DNA of 64,000 nt from Fodinibius roseus (lineage in GTDB: Bacteria > Bacteroidota > Rhodothermia > Balneolales > Balneolaceae): contig NZ_FQUS01000003.1 in the NCBI RefSeq assembly GCF_900129315.1, positions 124,001 through 188,000 on the forward strand, written 5' to 3'. The first letter of the stretch is position 1; the number at the start of each line of letters is the position of its first letter. The position numbers were made by a program, and so were the translations under genes. Shown here one piece after another: positions 16,858 through 25,885 of the stretch. The notes beneath the pieces are model-generated. The model was not told the DNA's origin and did not search any database. It saw nothing but the letters and a program-made list of their open reading frames with translations.

Positions 16858-18060
16858 TCATTCTGATGGTTGTTTGGTTCCTTTGAGTCCCTTGATACCT
16901 TTAACGGCCTTCTCACTGAGCAGGTTGGTATCATAGGAGCGTATACGCCCTATCTTTAATTTATGTTGCTGCAGGGCGATCTCAATAAGTGTTAGCATTA
17001 ATTCCCGCATATTCATTCCGTTTTCCTCCCACAAATAAAAGGAAAACGACCCGGGAATGGTATTGATTTCGTTAAAATAGACCTCTTTGGTATCGGCATT
17101 CACCAGGAAGTCGAGCCGGGCGACCCCGCTGGCGCGGAAGATGGTAAATATATTGCGGGAAAGCGACTGAATGTGCCCGGCAAGTTCGTCAGAAATATCA
17201 GCCGGGATCACGCGATCGGCCGAAGCCATGCCTTTTGGTCCCCCGCCGTCACTTTGATACTTGTCCTCGAACGAAAGGGTTTCCTCCTGTCCCAGGGGAC
17301 GCTCGCAGACGCTCGTCTGCATCTTCTCGGGGGTCCCCAGCACCGAACAGTTGATTTCCATGAGCGGGGTAACAGCCTGTTCGATCATCAGGTTATTGTC
17401 GTAGCGGAAAGCCGTTTCCACCGCTTCTGTCAATGCTTGTTCATCTTCCGCCTTCGCTACCCCGATGCTGCTGCCCAGGCTAACAGGCTTAACCATGACG
17501 GGATAGCTGATCTTTTCGGCATAATGAAGCACGGACTGCCGGTCTTTGACCCATTCCCTTTCATAGAAATCAAATTCATCGACGACCGGCAGGTTATGAG
17601 CCCGGCACAGCTCTTTGGCTTTCACTTTGTCCATGCCCAGGCTCGAGGCGAGTACCCGGCTGCCGGCATAGGCGATATTGTACATTTCGCAGGTCCCCTG
17701 AAAAGCCCCGTTTTCGCCTTCCGAGCCGTGAAAGGCCGGTATCACCGCATGGATGGGATGCTGCTGCGGCGAGCGAAATAATCCTTTCTTTTCCGTTTCC
17801 TGCAGCACCGGCTTGCCCAGATCATTATGGGCGAAGGTACAGGCCGTGGCCCGGTTGACCAGCGCATCCAGGTCCTGGTAGTTTTCCAGGTCAAGCAGCG
17901 GAGGACCCGTCAGCCACCGGCCCGATTTAGAGATGTACAGGGGAATGATGGTGTAGTCGGTATCCTCCAGGGAGGACATAGCCTGCATGGCCGAGAGTAC
18001 GGATACCTCGTGCTCGGGAGAGACGCCCCCAAAGGCGACAACAATGTTTCTGTGACTCAT
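16858..18060 (-). CDS. ddl: D-alanine--D-alanine ligase
   Basis: This ATP-grasp enzyme of 400 residues makes the D-Ala-D-Ala dipeptide for peptidoglycan. The N-terminal FGGVSPEHEVSVLSA, the HGSEGENGAFQG loop, YAGSRVLASSLGMDKVKAKEL, and the metal-binding C-terminal end FNEINTIPGSFSFYLWE are all present. It is longer than the typical 310-370 residues because of a C-terminal extension after EIALQQH and a few insertions, as in the VanA/Ddl-II-like branch. ATG 18060. A -7-like TACGTTTG lies about 30 bases upstream but without a clear partner box. Confidence 0.95.
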   Translation of the reverse strand: MSHRNIVVAFGGVSPEHEVSVLSAMQAMSSLEDTDYTIIPLYISKSGRWLTGPPLLDLENYQDLDALVNRATACTFAHNDLGKPVLQETEKKGLFRSPQQHPIHAVIPAFHGSEGENGAFQGTCEMYNIAYAGSRVLASSLGMDKVKAKELCRAHNLPVVDEFDFYEREWVKDRQSVLHYAEKISYPVMVKPVSLGSSIGVAKAEDEQALTEAVETAFRYDNNLMIEQAVTPLMEINCSVLGTPEKMQTSVCERPLGQEETLSFEDKYQSDGGGPKGMASADRVIPADISDELAGHIQSLSRNIFTIFRASGVARLDFLVNADTKEVYFNEINTIPGSFSFYLWEENGMNMRELMLTLIEIALQQHKLKIGRIRSYDTNLLSEKAVKGIKGLKGTKQPSE

Positions 18061-18210
18061 AACATCTTATCATCGTTAAGTTTATTCAAACGTAATGATA
18101 AGAAAAGATCTTCTTTGATGTGATATAAATGACCGAAGTTTACAAGCGATAAAAACAGGCCGCTGTTTCATATGCTGCCTGTTGTGGAGGAAGTTTATGA
18201 GCGTTCCGCA

Positions 18211-20388
18211 TCAATCCCTGTTCTGCGCCATATAATACAGCTGCATCACGCGCAGTTCGCTGTAGCCGATGGTCTTGTCCAGCTTGTTATAGACAATACG
18301 CAACATCCGGGCGCCCACCTCATCCATAACGTCCATCACTTCATCGCGTTTTCGGACGGAAAGCGAAGAGGCGGCGGCGATTCCTTCGGTTCTCAGGTCA
18401 TTTCCTTCTTCCAGATAGGTTTTCAGGTGTTTGATGATGGTCACTTCCTTGACGCCGTGCTCTTCGGCCAGGTGATCGATCGACTGTCCCTTGTTGAAGG
18501 CCTCGCCCACCTGTTGAAATTTTTTGGCAGACGATTTTTTCTTCTTCTTTTTCTTCAGGGACTTTTGACGCGGCTCCACGTCATTTTCCTCGGCGTATTT
18601 TCCGATGAGTTTCAGAAAATCCTTCCCGTATTTCTTTTGCTTGACCGAGCCCACGCCGTAGATAGCCAGCAGATCGTCCTCGTCCCGGGGAAAATAATAG
18701 GCCATCTCCATGAGCGTCGTATCGGGGAAAATGACGTAGGGAGGAATGCCCTGCTGGTCGGCCATCTCCTTGCGTTTTTCGCGCAGCTGCTCAAAGAGGT
18801 CCCGTTCGTAGTCGTTCTCTACATCCGAAGAAGTGCGTTCGATCGCATCATCCCCGATGACGGTGTCGGTGCGGTCGAGTACGCCGAATACATTTTCCTG
18901 CCCGTTCAGTACCGCCCGGGCCTGTTCGGTGAGTTTCAACGAACCGTAATTTTCGTCGCGGCTCAGGTAATCCTGCCGCACGAGCATGCGTCCCAGCAGG
19001 ATCCACTGCTCTTTCGACCATTCATTGCCGATATCATAGGTTGAAAGCTCGTTATGACCGTTCTCAATCACTTTTTTGGCCGAAGAACCGCGCAGCACGT
19101 CCGCGATGTGATAGGCCCCGAATTGTTGGTCTGTCCGGGCCACACAGGAGAGAAATTTTTGTGATTGCACCGTCAGGTCTTCCACTTCCGCATCCACCGA
19201 GAGGCAGTTATCGCACATGCCGCACTCGTCGTGGGGATAGGTTTCGCCGAAATAGTTCATCAGGGGTTTGCGGCGACACTCATCGGTTTCCAGGAATTTC
19301 ATCAGGTCTTTCAGGTGTTTTTCAGCCACCTCCTTCTCCTGGCCCTCTTTCTGGTTGATAAAATACTGGATTTTTTGCTTGTCGGACCGGCTGTAGAGCA
19401 GCAGGCAATCGGAACGCAAGCCATCGCGTCCCGCCCGGCCGATCTGCTGGTAATACGATTCTATATTCTTGGGCATATCGTAGTGCATGACAAACCGCAC
19501 ATTGGGCTTGTCGATGCCCATCCCGAAAGCGATGGTTGCCACAATGATGGAGATGTCGTCACGAATAAAAAGTTCCTGGTTGCGGGCACGTACCTTCTTT
19601 GAAAGTCCCGCGTGGTAAGGCTTCACTGAGTGCCCTTCCTTTTTCAGCTCCACATACAGTTCCTCAACCTGCCGGCGCGAAAAACAGTAGATGATGCCGG
19701 ACTGTTTTTTCCGGGTATAAAGGAAATCGAGCGTCTGTTCTACCGGGTCGTCCTTGTCGGCCACCTTTAAAAACAGGTTTTTCCGGTCGAAGCTGGCCAG
19801 AAACGTTTCGGAATTGTCCAGATCAAGAATCTGCTCGATGTCCTTTCGAACGCGGGGGGTGGCAGTGGCCGTCAGGGCAAGACAGGTGGCATCCGGAAAA
19901 TCCTCGCGCACTTCGTTCAGCTGCCGGTATTCGGGGCGAAAATCATGCCCCCATTCCGAAATGCAATGCGCCTCGTCAATGGTAAACAGGTCCACCTGCA
20001 GGTTGCTGAGCAGCTCCCGGGTCTGAGGCATAAGCAGCGTTTCGGGGGCCAGGTACAACATTTTGACTTCCCCGCGCTTCAGCTTGGCCACATTGGCCTG
20101 GTACTCCTCGGGGGAAAGCGAGCTGTTCAGGTAGATAGCGGGAATCTCGTACTGGCGGAGCTGCTCAACCTGGTCCTTCATCAGGGATATGAGGGGAGAG
20201 ACGACAATGGTCAGTCCGTCAAAAAGCAGCGCGGGGATCTGGTAGCAGAGCGACTTTCCCCCGCCGGTCGGCATAATGACGAGCGCGTGTTTTTTTCCCA
20301 GTACCCGGGTGATGACATCCTCCTGGAGGGGACGAAAGTCTTCGTAGCCAAAAACATTATTGAGCTTGTTTCGTGCTTCTTTAATCAT
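18211..20388 (-). CDS. recQ: ATP-dependent DNA helicase RecQ
   Basis: The 725-residue 3'-5' DNA helicase is used in recombination and repair. The helicase core shows FRPLQEDVI (motif 0), MPTGGGKSLCYQ (Walker A, 40-50), DEAHCISEWGHDFRPEY (from 138) and QQIGRAGRDG (motif VI). The RQC zinc site is visible as CRRKPLMNYFGE...CGMCDNC, followed by a winged helix and an HRDC domain (VIFPDTTLMEMAYYFPRDED). A lysine-rich linker (KKKKKKKSSAKK) leads to an extra C-terminal helix-turn-helix domain, as in other long Bacteroidota RecQ proteins. Confidence 0.97.
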   Translation of the reverse strand: MIKEARNKLNNVFGYEDFRPLQEDVITRVLGKKHALVIMPTGGGKSLCYQIPALLFDGLTIVVSPLISLMKDQVEQLRQYEIPAIYLNSSLSPEEYQANVAKLKRGEVKMLYLAPETLLMPQTRELLSNLQVDLFTIDEAHCISEWGHDFRPEYRQLNEVREDFPDATCLALTATATPRVRKDIEQILDLDNSETFLASFDRKNLFLKVADKDDPVEQTLDFLYTRKKQSGIIYCFSRRQVEELYVELKKEGHSVKPYHAGLSKKVRARNQELFIRDDISIIVATIAFGMGIDKPNVRFVMHYDMPKNIESYYQQIGRAGRDGLRSDCLLLYSRSDKQKIQYFINQKEGQEKEVAEKHLKDLMKFLETDECRRKPLMNYFGETYPHDECGMCDNCLSVDAEVEDLTVQSQKFLSCVARTDQQFGAYHIADVLRGSSAKKVIENGHNELSTYDIGNEWSKEQWILLGRMLVRQDYLSRDENYGSLKLTEQARAVLNGQENVFGVLDRTDTVIGDDAIERTSSDVENDYERDLFEQLREKRKEMADQQGIPPYVIFPDTTLMEMAYYFPRDEDDLLAIYGVGSVKQKKYGKDFLKLIGKYAEENDVEPRQKSLKKKKKKKSSAKKFQQVGEAFNKGQSIDHLAEEHGVKEVTIIKHLKTYLEEGNDLRTEGIAAASSLSVRKRDEVMDVMDEVGARMLRIVYNKLDKTIGYSELRVMQLYYMAQNRD

Positions 20389-20429
20389 AGATCGCGGATT
20401 CTATTGATTGATCTGATTACTCAGATATT

Positions 20430-20820
20430 CTATCTGAAATCACTGTTAATAAAACGTTTAAAGTTCAGGCTGTTCTCACCGAAATTAATGAGGAGCCCAA
20501 TTTCTAACTGAAAGGCTGTTAAATAGTTCAGAATTTGATTGTAATGAGTTTCGTTACTTTCTGAAATTGTTTTGAGTTCAACTTAAATCTTTTCTTCTAC
20601 TAAGAAATCGACTCTTCGTTTACCGACGGATCCTCCTCTATTATAGTACAAAGGCATTGGAGGCTTCTCGACTATAGATAATTCTTACCGCTCGAAATTC
20701 TATAGCCAAACTTCGTTGATAAATAACCCCGGGAAATCCATTCCCGAGTGATGAATGAACCTTCATTGCACTACCGATGATATTACCGGTAATGTTGCGG
20801 TATTTATAATTTTAGTCCAT
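20430..20820 (-). pseudogene. Decayed GxxExxY family gene (PD-(D/E)XK nuclease-like)
   Basis: Reading the minus strand from ATG 20820, the third codon is TAA. The same frame then reads NITGNIIGSAMKVHSSLGNG, FPGVIYQRSLAIEF and YSREAS. A one-base frame change near 20670 brings PPMPLYYNRGGSVGKRRVDF, LVEEKI, a TAA, then VELKTISESNETHYNQILNY and LEIGLLINFGENSLNFKRF to a stop at 20430. This is the full order of the GxxExxY family (TIGR04256-like), including the VDFLVE core and INFG block. The signature Glu is a Gly here. Two stops, one frameshift and a lost motif mean the gene is dead. It fills most of the gap between recQ and carB. Confidence 0.8.
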
Positions 20821-20918
20821 AAGATTACTGATTTATTAGTAAGATACTAATAAGAACCAAATCCTTACATAATAACAATAAATCGATGTAATCAGCTTAA
20901 TCAATAGAATCAGCGATC

Positions 20919-23756
20919 CTACTTGCTTAGATACAGGTTTTTGAACTCGTACGGCTTCTTGAAATGTTCGTCGTTGAAATCTTCCATGAAGTAGATTGTT
21001 TCACCGGTCGACTTCATCTCCGGTCCAAGCTCCTTCTTTACCTCGGGAAATTTGTCGAAGGGAAAAACCGGCTCCTTGATCGCCCATTTGTCGAGAGTGG
21101 AAGTCAGCTCTTCTTCGCTGAAGTCCTTTAATTTGGCGCCCAGCATCACCTTTACAGCGATTTGGGCTTCCGCACGTCCGGTAGCCTTGGCCAGGAAGGG
21201 GATGGTCCGGGTCGATCGCGGGTTCGCCTCCAGCACATACACCTCATCCCCTTTCACGGCATACTGCACGTTCAGGAATCCTATGATACCCATGTGTTTG
21301 GCAATCTTCTCGTGATAGGTCCGGATTTTATCCAGCGCCTCATCACTGAGCGAGTAGGTCGGAATGACCGCCGTGGAGTCGCCCGAATGCACGCCCGCCG
21401 GTTCGATATGCTGCATGATACCCGAGATATGGAGCTGCTCGCCGTCATAAACGGCATCCAGGTCTACCTCAACGGCATGCTCTAAAAACTTGTCGATGAG
21501 GAAAGCGTTTTCGGGATGAGTGGCAAGGACGCGCTCGGTATAATACTCCAGCTCTTCCTGTTTTACGGCGATACGCATCCCTTGTCCCCCGAGCACATAA
21601 CTGGGACGAATGAGGACGGGATAGCCGATGCGGTCGGCAATTTCAAGGGCGCCTTCCACATCTTCGGCGGTGCCGTAGGAGGGAAAGGGAATATCCAGCT
21701 TCTTGAGAAATTCGGAAAACGACCCGCGGTCTTCCGCAAAATCAATCATCTCAAACTCGGTGCCGAAAATGTGAATCCCCTCTTCCACAAACCGCTTGCC
21801 GAGCTTCAGGGCCGTTTGTCCCCCCACCTGCAGGATGACCCCCTCGGGCTGCTCATGCTCGTAAATATCCAGCACGCGCTCCCAGAAGACGGGCTCGAAG
21901 TAGAGCTTGTCAGCAATGTCGAAGTCGGTGGAGACCGTTTCGGGATTACAGTTCACCATAATAGCCTCGTATCCCATATCCTGGGCCGCCTTGACCGCGT
22001 GCACGCAGGAGTAGTCGAATTCAATACCCTGCCCGATGCGGTTGGGTCCGCTGCCCAGGATCATCACTTTCTTCTTGTCCGACGTCTCGCTTTCATTTTC
22101 TCCCTCGTAGGCAGAATAAAAATAGGGCGTTTCGGCCGGAAATTCAGCGGCACAGGTATCCACCACTTTGAAGGAGGGTTTCAGTCCCAGCTCCTTGCGC
22201 CGGGCCCGGACTTCATTTTCGGTTACCTGGCCGTTGCTCTGGCTGAGCATCCAGGCAATCTGCCGGTCGCCGAATCCGGCCTGTTTAAGCTCAAAAAAGT
22301 CCTCTTTGGGTATCCCCTCCAGCGTTTGTCCCTCTGTGCGGTTTTCGAGGGATACCATGTAGCGGATCTGCTGCAGAAACCAGGGGTCGACTTTGGTGAT
22401 ATCGGCGATCTCTTCGACAGAGGCTCCCAGCTTGAAGGCATTGCGGATATTCAGCATGCGATCCCAGTACGGTTTGAGGAGTCGCTGGCGCACATCCTTG
22501 CGATCCAGCTCATTGTAGCCGTCCGCCCCAAGCCCGGCGCGGCCGATTTCGAGCGATTGAAAGGCTTTGTTCAGCGCTTCGGGAAAATTACGTCCGATCG
22601 ACATCGCTTCCCCGACGGCCTTCATCTGGGTAGTGAGTTCTTCGTCAACGTTGGGAAATTTCTCAAAGTTAAATCGCGGGGTCTTGACAATCACATAATC
22701 GATGGAGGGCTCGAAGCAGGCCGAGGTGTTGCCGGTAATCGGATTGGGTAATTCGTCGAGGTTGTAGCCCACCGCCAGCTTGGTGGCGATTTTGGCGATC
22801 GGGTAGCCGGTGGCTTTGGAGGCCAGGGCAGAAGAGCGGCTTACCCGCGGGTTGATTTCAATAGCCACATAGCGGTCGCTGCCCGGTTCAACAGCGAACT
22901 GAACGTTACACCCGCCCGCAAAGGTACCGATGGAGCGCATCATCTTGATAGCCGCATCGCGCAGCATCTGGAACTGCTTGTCGGTAAGGGTCTGTGAGGG
23001 GGCTACGGTAACCGAGTCGCCGGTATGCACGCCCATGGGATCGATATTTTCGACCGTACAGATAATAACGACGTTATCGTTGGGGTCGCGCAGCAGCTCG
23101 AGCTCGTACTCTTTCCAGCCGAAAATGGATTCCTCGATAAGCACGCGGTGTACGGGACTCATTTCCAGCCCGCGGCGCACTTTTCGCTCGAATTCATCCT
23201 GTTTCCATACGATACCGCCGCCGGCCCCGCCCATCGTAAAAGAGGGACGAATGACAATCGGGAGTCCCCCCAGCTCTTCGGTAATCTCTTTGGCCTCCAG
23301 CAGCGATTCGGCCGCGCGGCTGCGGCACTGCGGTATGTCGATCTCATCCATCAGGTCGCGAAACTGTTGTCGATCTTCGGTGATATCCACCGCGGCAATA
23401 TCCACCCCGATAATCTGGATGCCACGCTCCGTCCAATAGTTTTCCTGCTGGAGATCACGCGTCAGGTTCAGCCCGGTTTGTCCCCCCATGGTAGGCAGGA
23501 CCGCATCCGGCTGTTCTTTTTCGACAATTTCTTTAATGGATTCGATGGTCAGCGGCTTCAGATAAATCTCATCGGCCATCATCGGGTCGGTCATAATAGT
23601 AGCCGGATTCGAGTTGATCAGCACTACCCGGTACCCGTCCTCTTGCAGGGAACGGCAGGCTTGCGATCCGGAGTAATCAAATTCGCAGGCCTGACCGATC
23701 ACAATAGGCCCTGATCCGATGATGAGAATGGTGTTGATGTCGTTGCGTCGTGGCAT
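20919..23756 (-). CDS. carB: Carbamoyl-phosphate synthase large subunit, lacking the C-terminal allosteric domain
   Basis: The 945-residue ATP-grasp enzyme makes carbamoyl phosphate for arginine and pyrimidine synthesis. Both synthetase halves are intact: MPRRNDINTILIIGSGPIVI, PTMGGQTGLN, SFTMGGAGGGI and EINPRVSRSSALASKATGYP in the first, then LGSGPNRIGQGIEFDYSCVH, VGGQTALKLG, SYVLGGQGMRI and EANPRSTRTIPFLAKATG in the second. After GPEMKSTGE the chain runs only about 25 residues and ends. The MGS-like regulatory domain (about 130 residues in E. coli CarB) is absent, with no remnant downstream. I believe short forms occur elsewhere in Bacteroidota. It follows carA on the same strand after 123 bases. 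Confidence 0.96.
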   Translation of the reverse strand: MPRRNDINTILIIGSGPIVIGQACEFDYSGSQACRSLQEDGYRVVLINSNPATIMTDPMMADEIYLKPLTIESIKEIVEKEQPDAVLPTMGGQTGLNLTRDLQQENYWTERGIQIIGVDIAAVDITEDRQQFRDLMDEIDIPQCRSRAAESLLEAKEITEELGGLPIVIRPSFTMGGAGGGIVWKQDEFERKVRRGLEMSPVHRVLIEESIFGWKEYELELLRDPNDNVVIICTVENIDPMGVHTGDSVTVAPSQTLTDKQFQMLRDAAIKMMRSIGTFAGGCNVQFAVEPGSDRYVAIEINPRVSRSSALASKATGYPIAKIATKLAVGYNLDELPNPITGNTSACFEPSIDYVIVKTPRFNFEKFPNVDEELTTQMKAVGEAMSIGRNFPEALNKAFQSLEIGRAGLGADGYNELDRKDVRQRLLKPYWDRMLNIRNAFKLGASVEEIADITKVDPWFLQQIRYMVSLENRTEGQTLEGIPKEDFFELKQAGFGDRQIAWMLSQSNGQVTENEVRARRKELGLKPSFKVVDTCAAEFPAETPYFYSAYEGENESETSDKKKVMILGSGPNRIGQGIEFDYSCVHAVKAAQDMGYEAIMVNCNPETVSTDFDIADKLYFEPVFWERVLDIYEHEQPEGVILQVGGQTALKLGKRFVEEGIHIFGTEFEMIDFAEDRGSFSEFLKKLDIPFPSYGTAEDVEGALEIADRIGYPVLIRPSYVLGGQGMRIAVKQEELEYYTERVLATHPENAFLIDKFLEHAVEVDLDAVYDGEQLHISGIMQHIEPAGVHSGDSTAVIPTYSLSDEALDKIRTYHEKIAKHMGIIGFLNVQYAVKGDEVYVLEANPRSTRTIPFLAKATGRAEAQIAVKVMLGAKLKDFSEEELTSTLDKWAIKEPVFPFDKFPEVKKELGPEMKSTGETIYFMEDFNDEHFKKPYEFKNLYLSK

Positions 23757-23879
23757 TGCGTTGGTAAGTTTCTTTGTTAGCTGATTAACGTGTTTTTTGA
23801 AATGTGAGTCGTCGCCGGAATGCGGCGTGAGATGCCCACATGTGTGTATGAGCAGCTCGTGCCGTGCCCGTGCTGTTCC

Positions 23880-24998
23880 TTAAGCCATTTCCTTTTTCCC
23901 TTCTTTGATCATATCCATGAACTGGTTGAAGAGATATCGCGAATCATGGGGTCCGGGCGAGGCCTCGGGGTGATACTGTACCGAAATGCCGGGAAAGTTT
24001 TTGAACCGAAGTCCCTCGATCGTCCCGTCGTTCAAATTTTTGTGCGTAATATCCACCCTGGACTCGTCCAGCGCCTCTTCATCTACTGCAAAACCGTGAT
24101 TTTGGGTGGTGATTTCCACCAGACCGGTATCCAGGTTCTTGACCGGGTGGTTGGCGCCGCGGTGACCCACGAACATTTTTTTGGTAGAGATCCCTTCCGA
24201 GAGGGCCATCAGCTGGTGTCCCAGGCAAATACCGAAAATCGGCTTGCCGGTCTCTTTGGCATAGTCAACGATATCCAGCGCATATTTGGCCGTGGCATCC
24301 GGATCGCCGGGCCCGTTGCTAAAGAAGAAGCCGTCGGGGTTCCACTGTTCGAGTTCTTCCCGGAAATCGCCTTTGGCCGGAAAAATCCGGAGCGTGCAGC
24401 CCCGTTTTACAAAATTGTCGATAATACTTTGTTTGATGCCGTAGTCGAAGGCAGCCACTTTGAAAGGGCCGTCGCTGTGTACGGTTTGCGGCTCGTCGCG
24501 GGTGACCTCCGTAGCCAGCTCAAGCCCGACCATATCGTCCCAGTCCCGGGCTTTTTGCACAAGCCGTTCTTCATCCAGCTCATCGGATGAAATAACGGCG
24601 TTCATAACTCCTTTTGATCGGATATGACGAACGAGCTTGCGGGTGTCGATACCGGTGATACCGACCACCTCATTGCGTTCCAGGTATTGCTGGAGGTTGC
24701 CGTCGGCTTGCGAATTGCTGTGTTCCCACGAAAAAGAGCGAACAATGAGTCCCGCTATCATGACGCGCCGGGCTTCGTCATCGCGGCTCATCGTGCCGTA
24801 ATTTCCGATATGCGGGTAGGTCATCATCATAAGCTGACCGTAGTAACTGGGATCGGTAAATATTTCCTGGTAGCCGACCATGCTGGTGTTAAAGCAGAGC
24901 TCACCACCGGTGGTTCCTTTTTTGCCGATGGCATAGCCATGCTCTACGGTGCCGTCGGAGAGCGCAATGATCGCTTTATCTCGTGAATACAGTGACAT
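23880..24998 (-). CDS. carA: Carbamoyl-phosphate synthase small (glutaminase) subunit
   Basis: The 372-residue subunit supplies ammonia from glutamine to CarB. The N-terminal domain carries GELCFNTSMVGYQEIFTDPS and GITGIDTRKLVRHIR. The class I amidotransferase domain has FFSNGPGDPDA, the nucleophile elbow GICLGHQLMAL and the His-Glu end QYHPEASPGPHDS. Length is normal. ATG 24998 sits about 50 bases after a terminator hairpin in a leader of about 250 bases, so expression is probably set by attenuation. Gene order carA-carB is standard. Confidence 0.97.
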   Translation of the reverse strand: MSLYSRDKAIIALSDGTVEHGYAIGKKGTTGGELCFNTSMVGYQEIFTDPSYYGQLMMMTYPHIGNYGTMSRDDEARRVMIAGLIVRSFSWEHSNSQADGNLQQYLERNEVVGITGIDTRKLVRHIRSKGVMNAVISSDELDEERLVQKARDWDDMVGLELATEVTRDEPQTVHSDGPFKVAAFDYGIKQSIIDNFVKRGCTLRIFPAKGDFREELEQWNPDGFFFSNGPGDPDATAKYALDIVDYAKETGKPIFGICLGHQLMALSEGISTKKMFVGHRGANHPVKNLDTGLVEITTQNHGFAVDEEALDESRVDITHKNLNDGTIEGLRFKNFPGISVQYHPEASPGPHDSRYLFNQFMDMIKEGKKEMA

Positions 24999-25039
24999 AT
25001 TATTGAAAAGAAATTTTTGTAGGGTTCAAATTTAGACAT

Positions 25040-25073
25040 AAAAAAAATCCGGCAACGAAATAGATGCCGGATT
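25040..25073 (-). terminator. Terminator hairpin in the carA leader (candidate attenuator)
   Basis: On the minus strand AATCCGGCA (25073-25065) pairs perfectly with TGCCGGATT (25054-25046), followed by a run of eight T. It lies between the predicted promoter and carA, about 50 bases before the start codon. A transcript from that promoter must read through it to express carAB. The upstream CPXCG gene could alternatively be the terminated gene. Confidence 0.7.
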
Positions 25074-25094
25074 CAGGGAAAGGGGGAGGTGTGC

Positions 25095-25114
25095 TGACCA
25101 TCGGGAAATGGTCA
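25095..25114 (-). promoter_or_regulatory. Second leader hairpin upstream of the carA terminator
   Basis: TGACCAT and ATGGTCA form a perfect 7-bp stem with a six-base loop, 21 bases before the terminator stem on the transcript. It could be a pause or regulatory hairpin of the attenuator. I did not find an obvious alternative pairing with the terminator stem. Confidence 0.4.
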
Positions 25115-25256
25115 AATATTTTTTGAGCGTGCTGGAAGCCGTAATGACTCCCGCTTTTGGTAAAAAGTGTGTGCGTGCAGGCCAAGTGTTGTGTTTGTTA
25201 TTCGCCTATTGTTAACCTTTTTGTGCGTGAAACAGTAATTCCAGCGCAAAACTGCA

Positions 25257-25287
25257 TAAAGATACAAATCGCATATTTGAATTCCAA
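25257..25287 (-). promoter_or_regulatory. Candidate promoter of carAB
   Basis: On the minus strand TTGG (25287-25284), 19 bases, TATCTTTA (25264-25257), close to TTTG-N19-21-TAnnTTTG. It lies just after the stop codon of the CPXCG gene and would give a leader of about 250 bases containing two hairpins. Confidence 0.4.
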
Positions 25288-25310
25288 CGGAATCTTAGGG
25301 GAAATTTCAT

Positions 25311-25520
25311 TTATTGTGAAGGCTGGGCCTGGATGAGAAATTCCCTGGTTTTATAGTCGTAGGAGACGGAGAGCTCATTGGGCCGGCAGCAAACCTGGCA
25401 GTCTTCGATATATTTCTGGGTTTTACCCTGCGAAGGGTCGACAAATGTTGCGTTCACTTCTCCGCAGTAGGTGCAGGTGAAGGAGGGGCTGTCGGTATGT
25501 TCAGGCTTCATGGGGGGCAT
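25311..25520 (-). CDS. CPXCG-type small cysteine-rich protein
   Basis: A 69-residue protein with a zinc-ribbon-like pattern: CTYCGEVN early, then DPSQGKTQKYIEDCQVCCRP and a C-terminal strand rich in basic and polar residues. This is the CPXCG/Cys_rich_CPXG family, whose function is unknown. The first CxxC here is CTYC and the second CQVC, so the classic CPxCG is not literal. Start ATG 25520 was chosen over an in-frame TTG at 25526; ATG 25511 is also possible. It lies upstream of the carA leader on the same strand. Confidence 0.8.
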   Translation of the reverse strand: MPPMKPEHTDSPSFTCTYCGEVNATFVDPSQGKTQKYIEDCQVCCRPNELSVSYDYKTREFLIQAQPSQ

Positions 25521-25698
25521 GATCAACCTATGTTAATCGGTGGATGATTACTTTTGTAATCTACAGGCTTTGTTGAACTATTGAAAGCCTGGTAATGAAA
25601 TCAAAAAGATTTTTTTATGTTCATCCCGTGGTATCATGGCTCAGGGAAGCTTTTCTCGCTACTTTGGTATGGGTTCCCTTTTTTCTACTAAAGGTTCC

Positions 25699-25885
25699 AT
25701 TCCTTTTTTCGATGATGAAAAAAGGAATCAAAAAAATCACCGGCTGAGGGTTCTTCGCCGGAGTGTGGCCGCTTCGAACCTGTAAAAGGCAAAACTCGCT
25801 CTCTCGGATCGCTCAGACAAGCCTATTTACGGCCGGTTCTTGCGGCCTCCCTCTGGGGGGCTCACAACTCAAGGCCGGAAAATGA
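25699..25885 (+). repeat. Interspersed repeat, copy 2: stem-loop plus conserved tail
   Basis: A perfect 12-bp stem (ATTCCTTTTTTC / GAAAAAAGGAAT, loop GATGAT) is followed from 25742 by the tail shared with 3048-3195 (about 80% by eye). The stem sequence is unrelated to that of copy 1 but has the same place and shape. It occupies the 650-base gap 25527-26177, in which I see no gene; an open frame of 61 codons at 25840-26025 crosses the repeat and looks accidental. Confidence 0.75.

Noticed and set aside
21516-22751. 411-codon frame opposite carB
   Set aside because: Shadow of carB; no motif.
20919-23756. Frameshifted or truncated carB due to error
   Set aside because: The chain ends with a natural-looking C-terminus and no MGS-domain coding sequence is readable downstream in any frame, so this is a genuine short form and not a frameshift.
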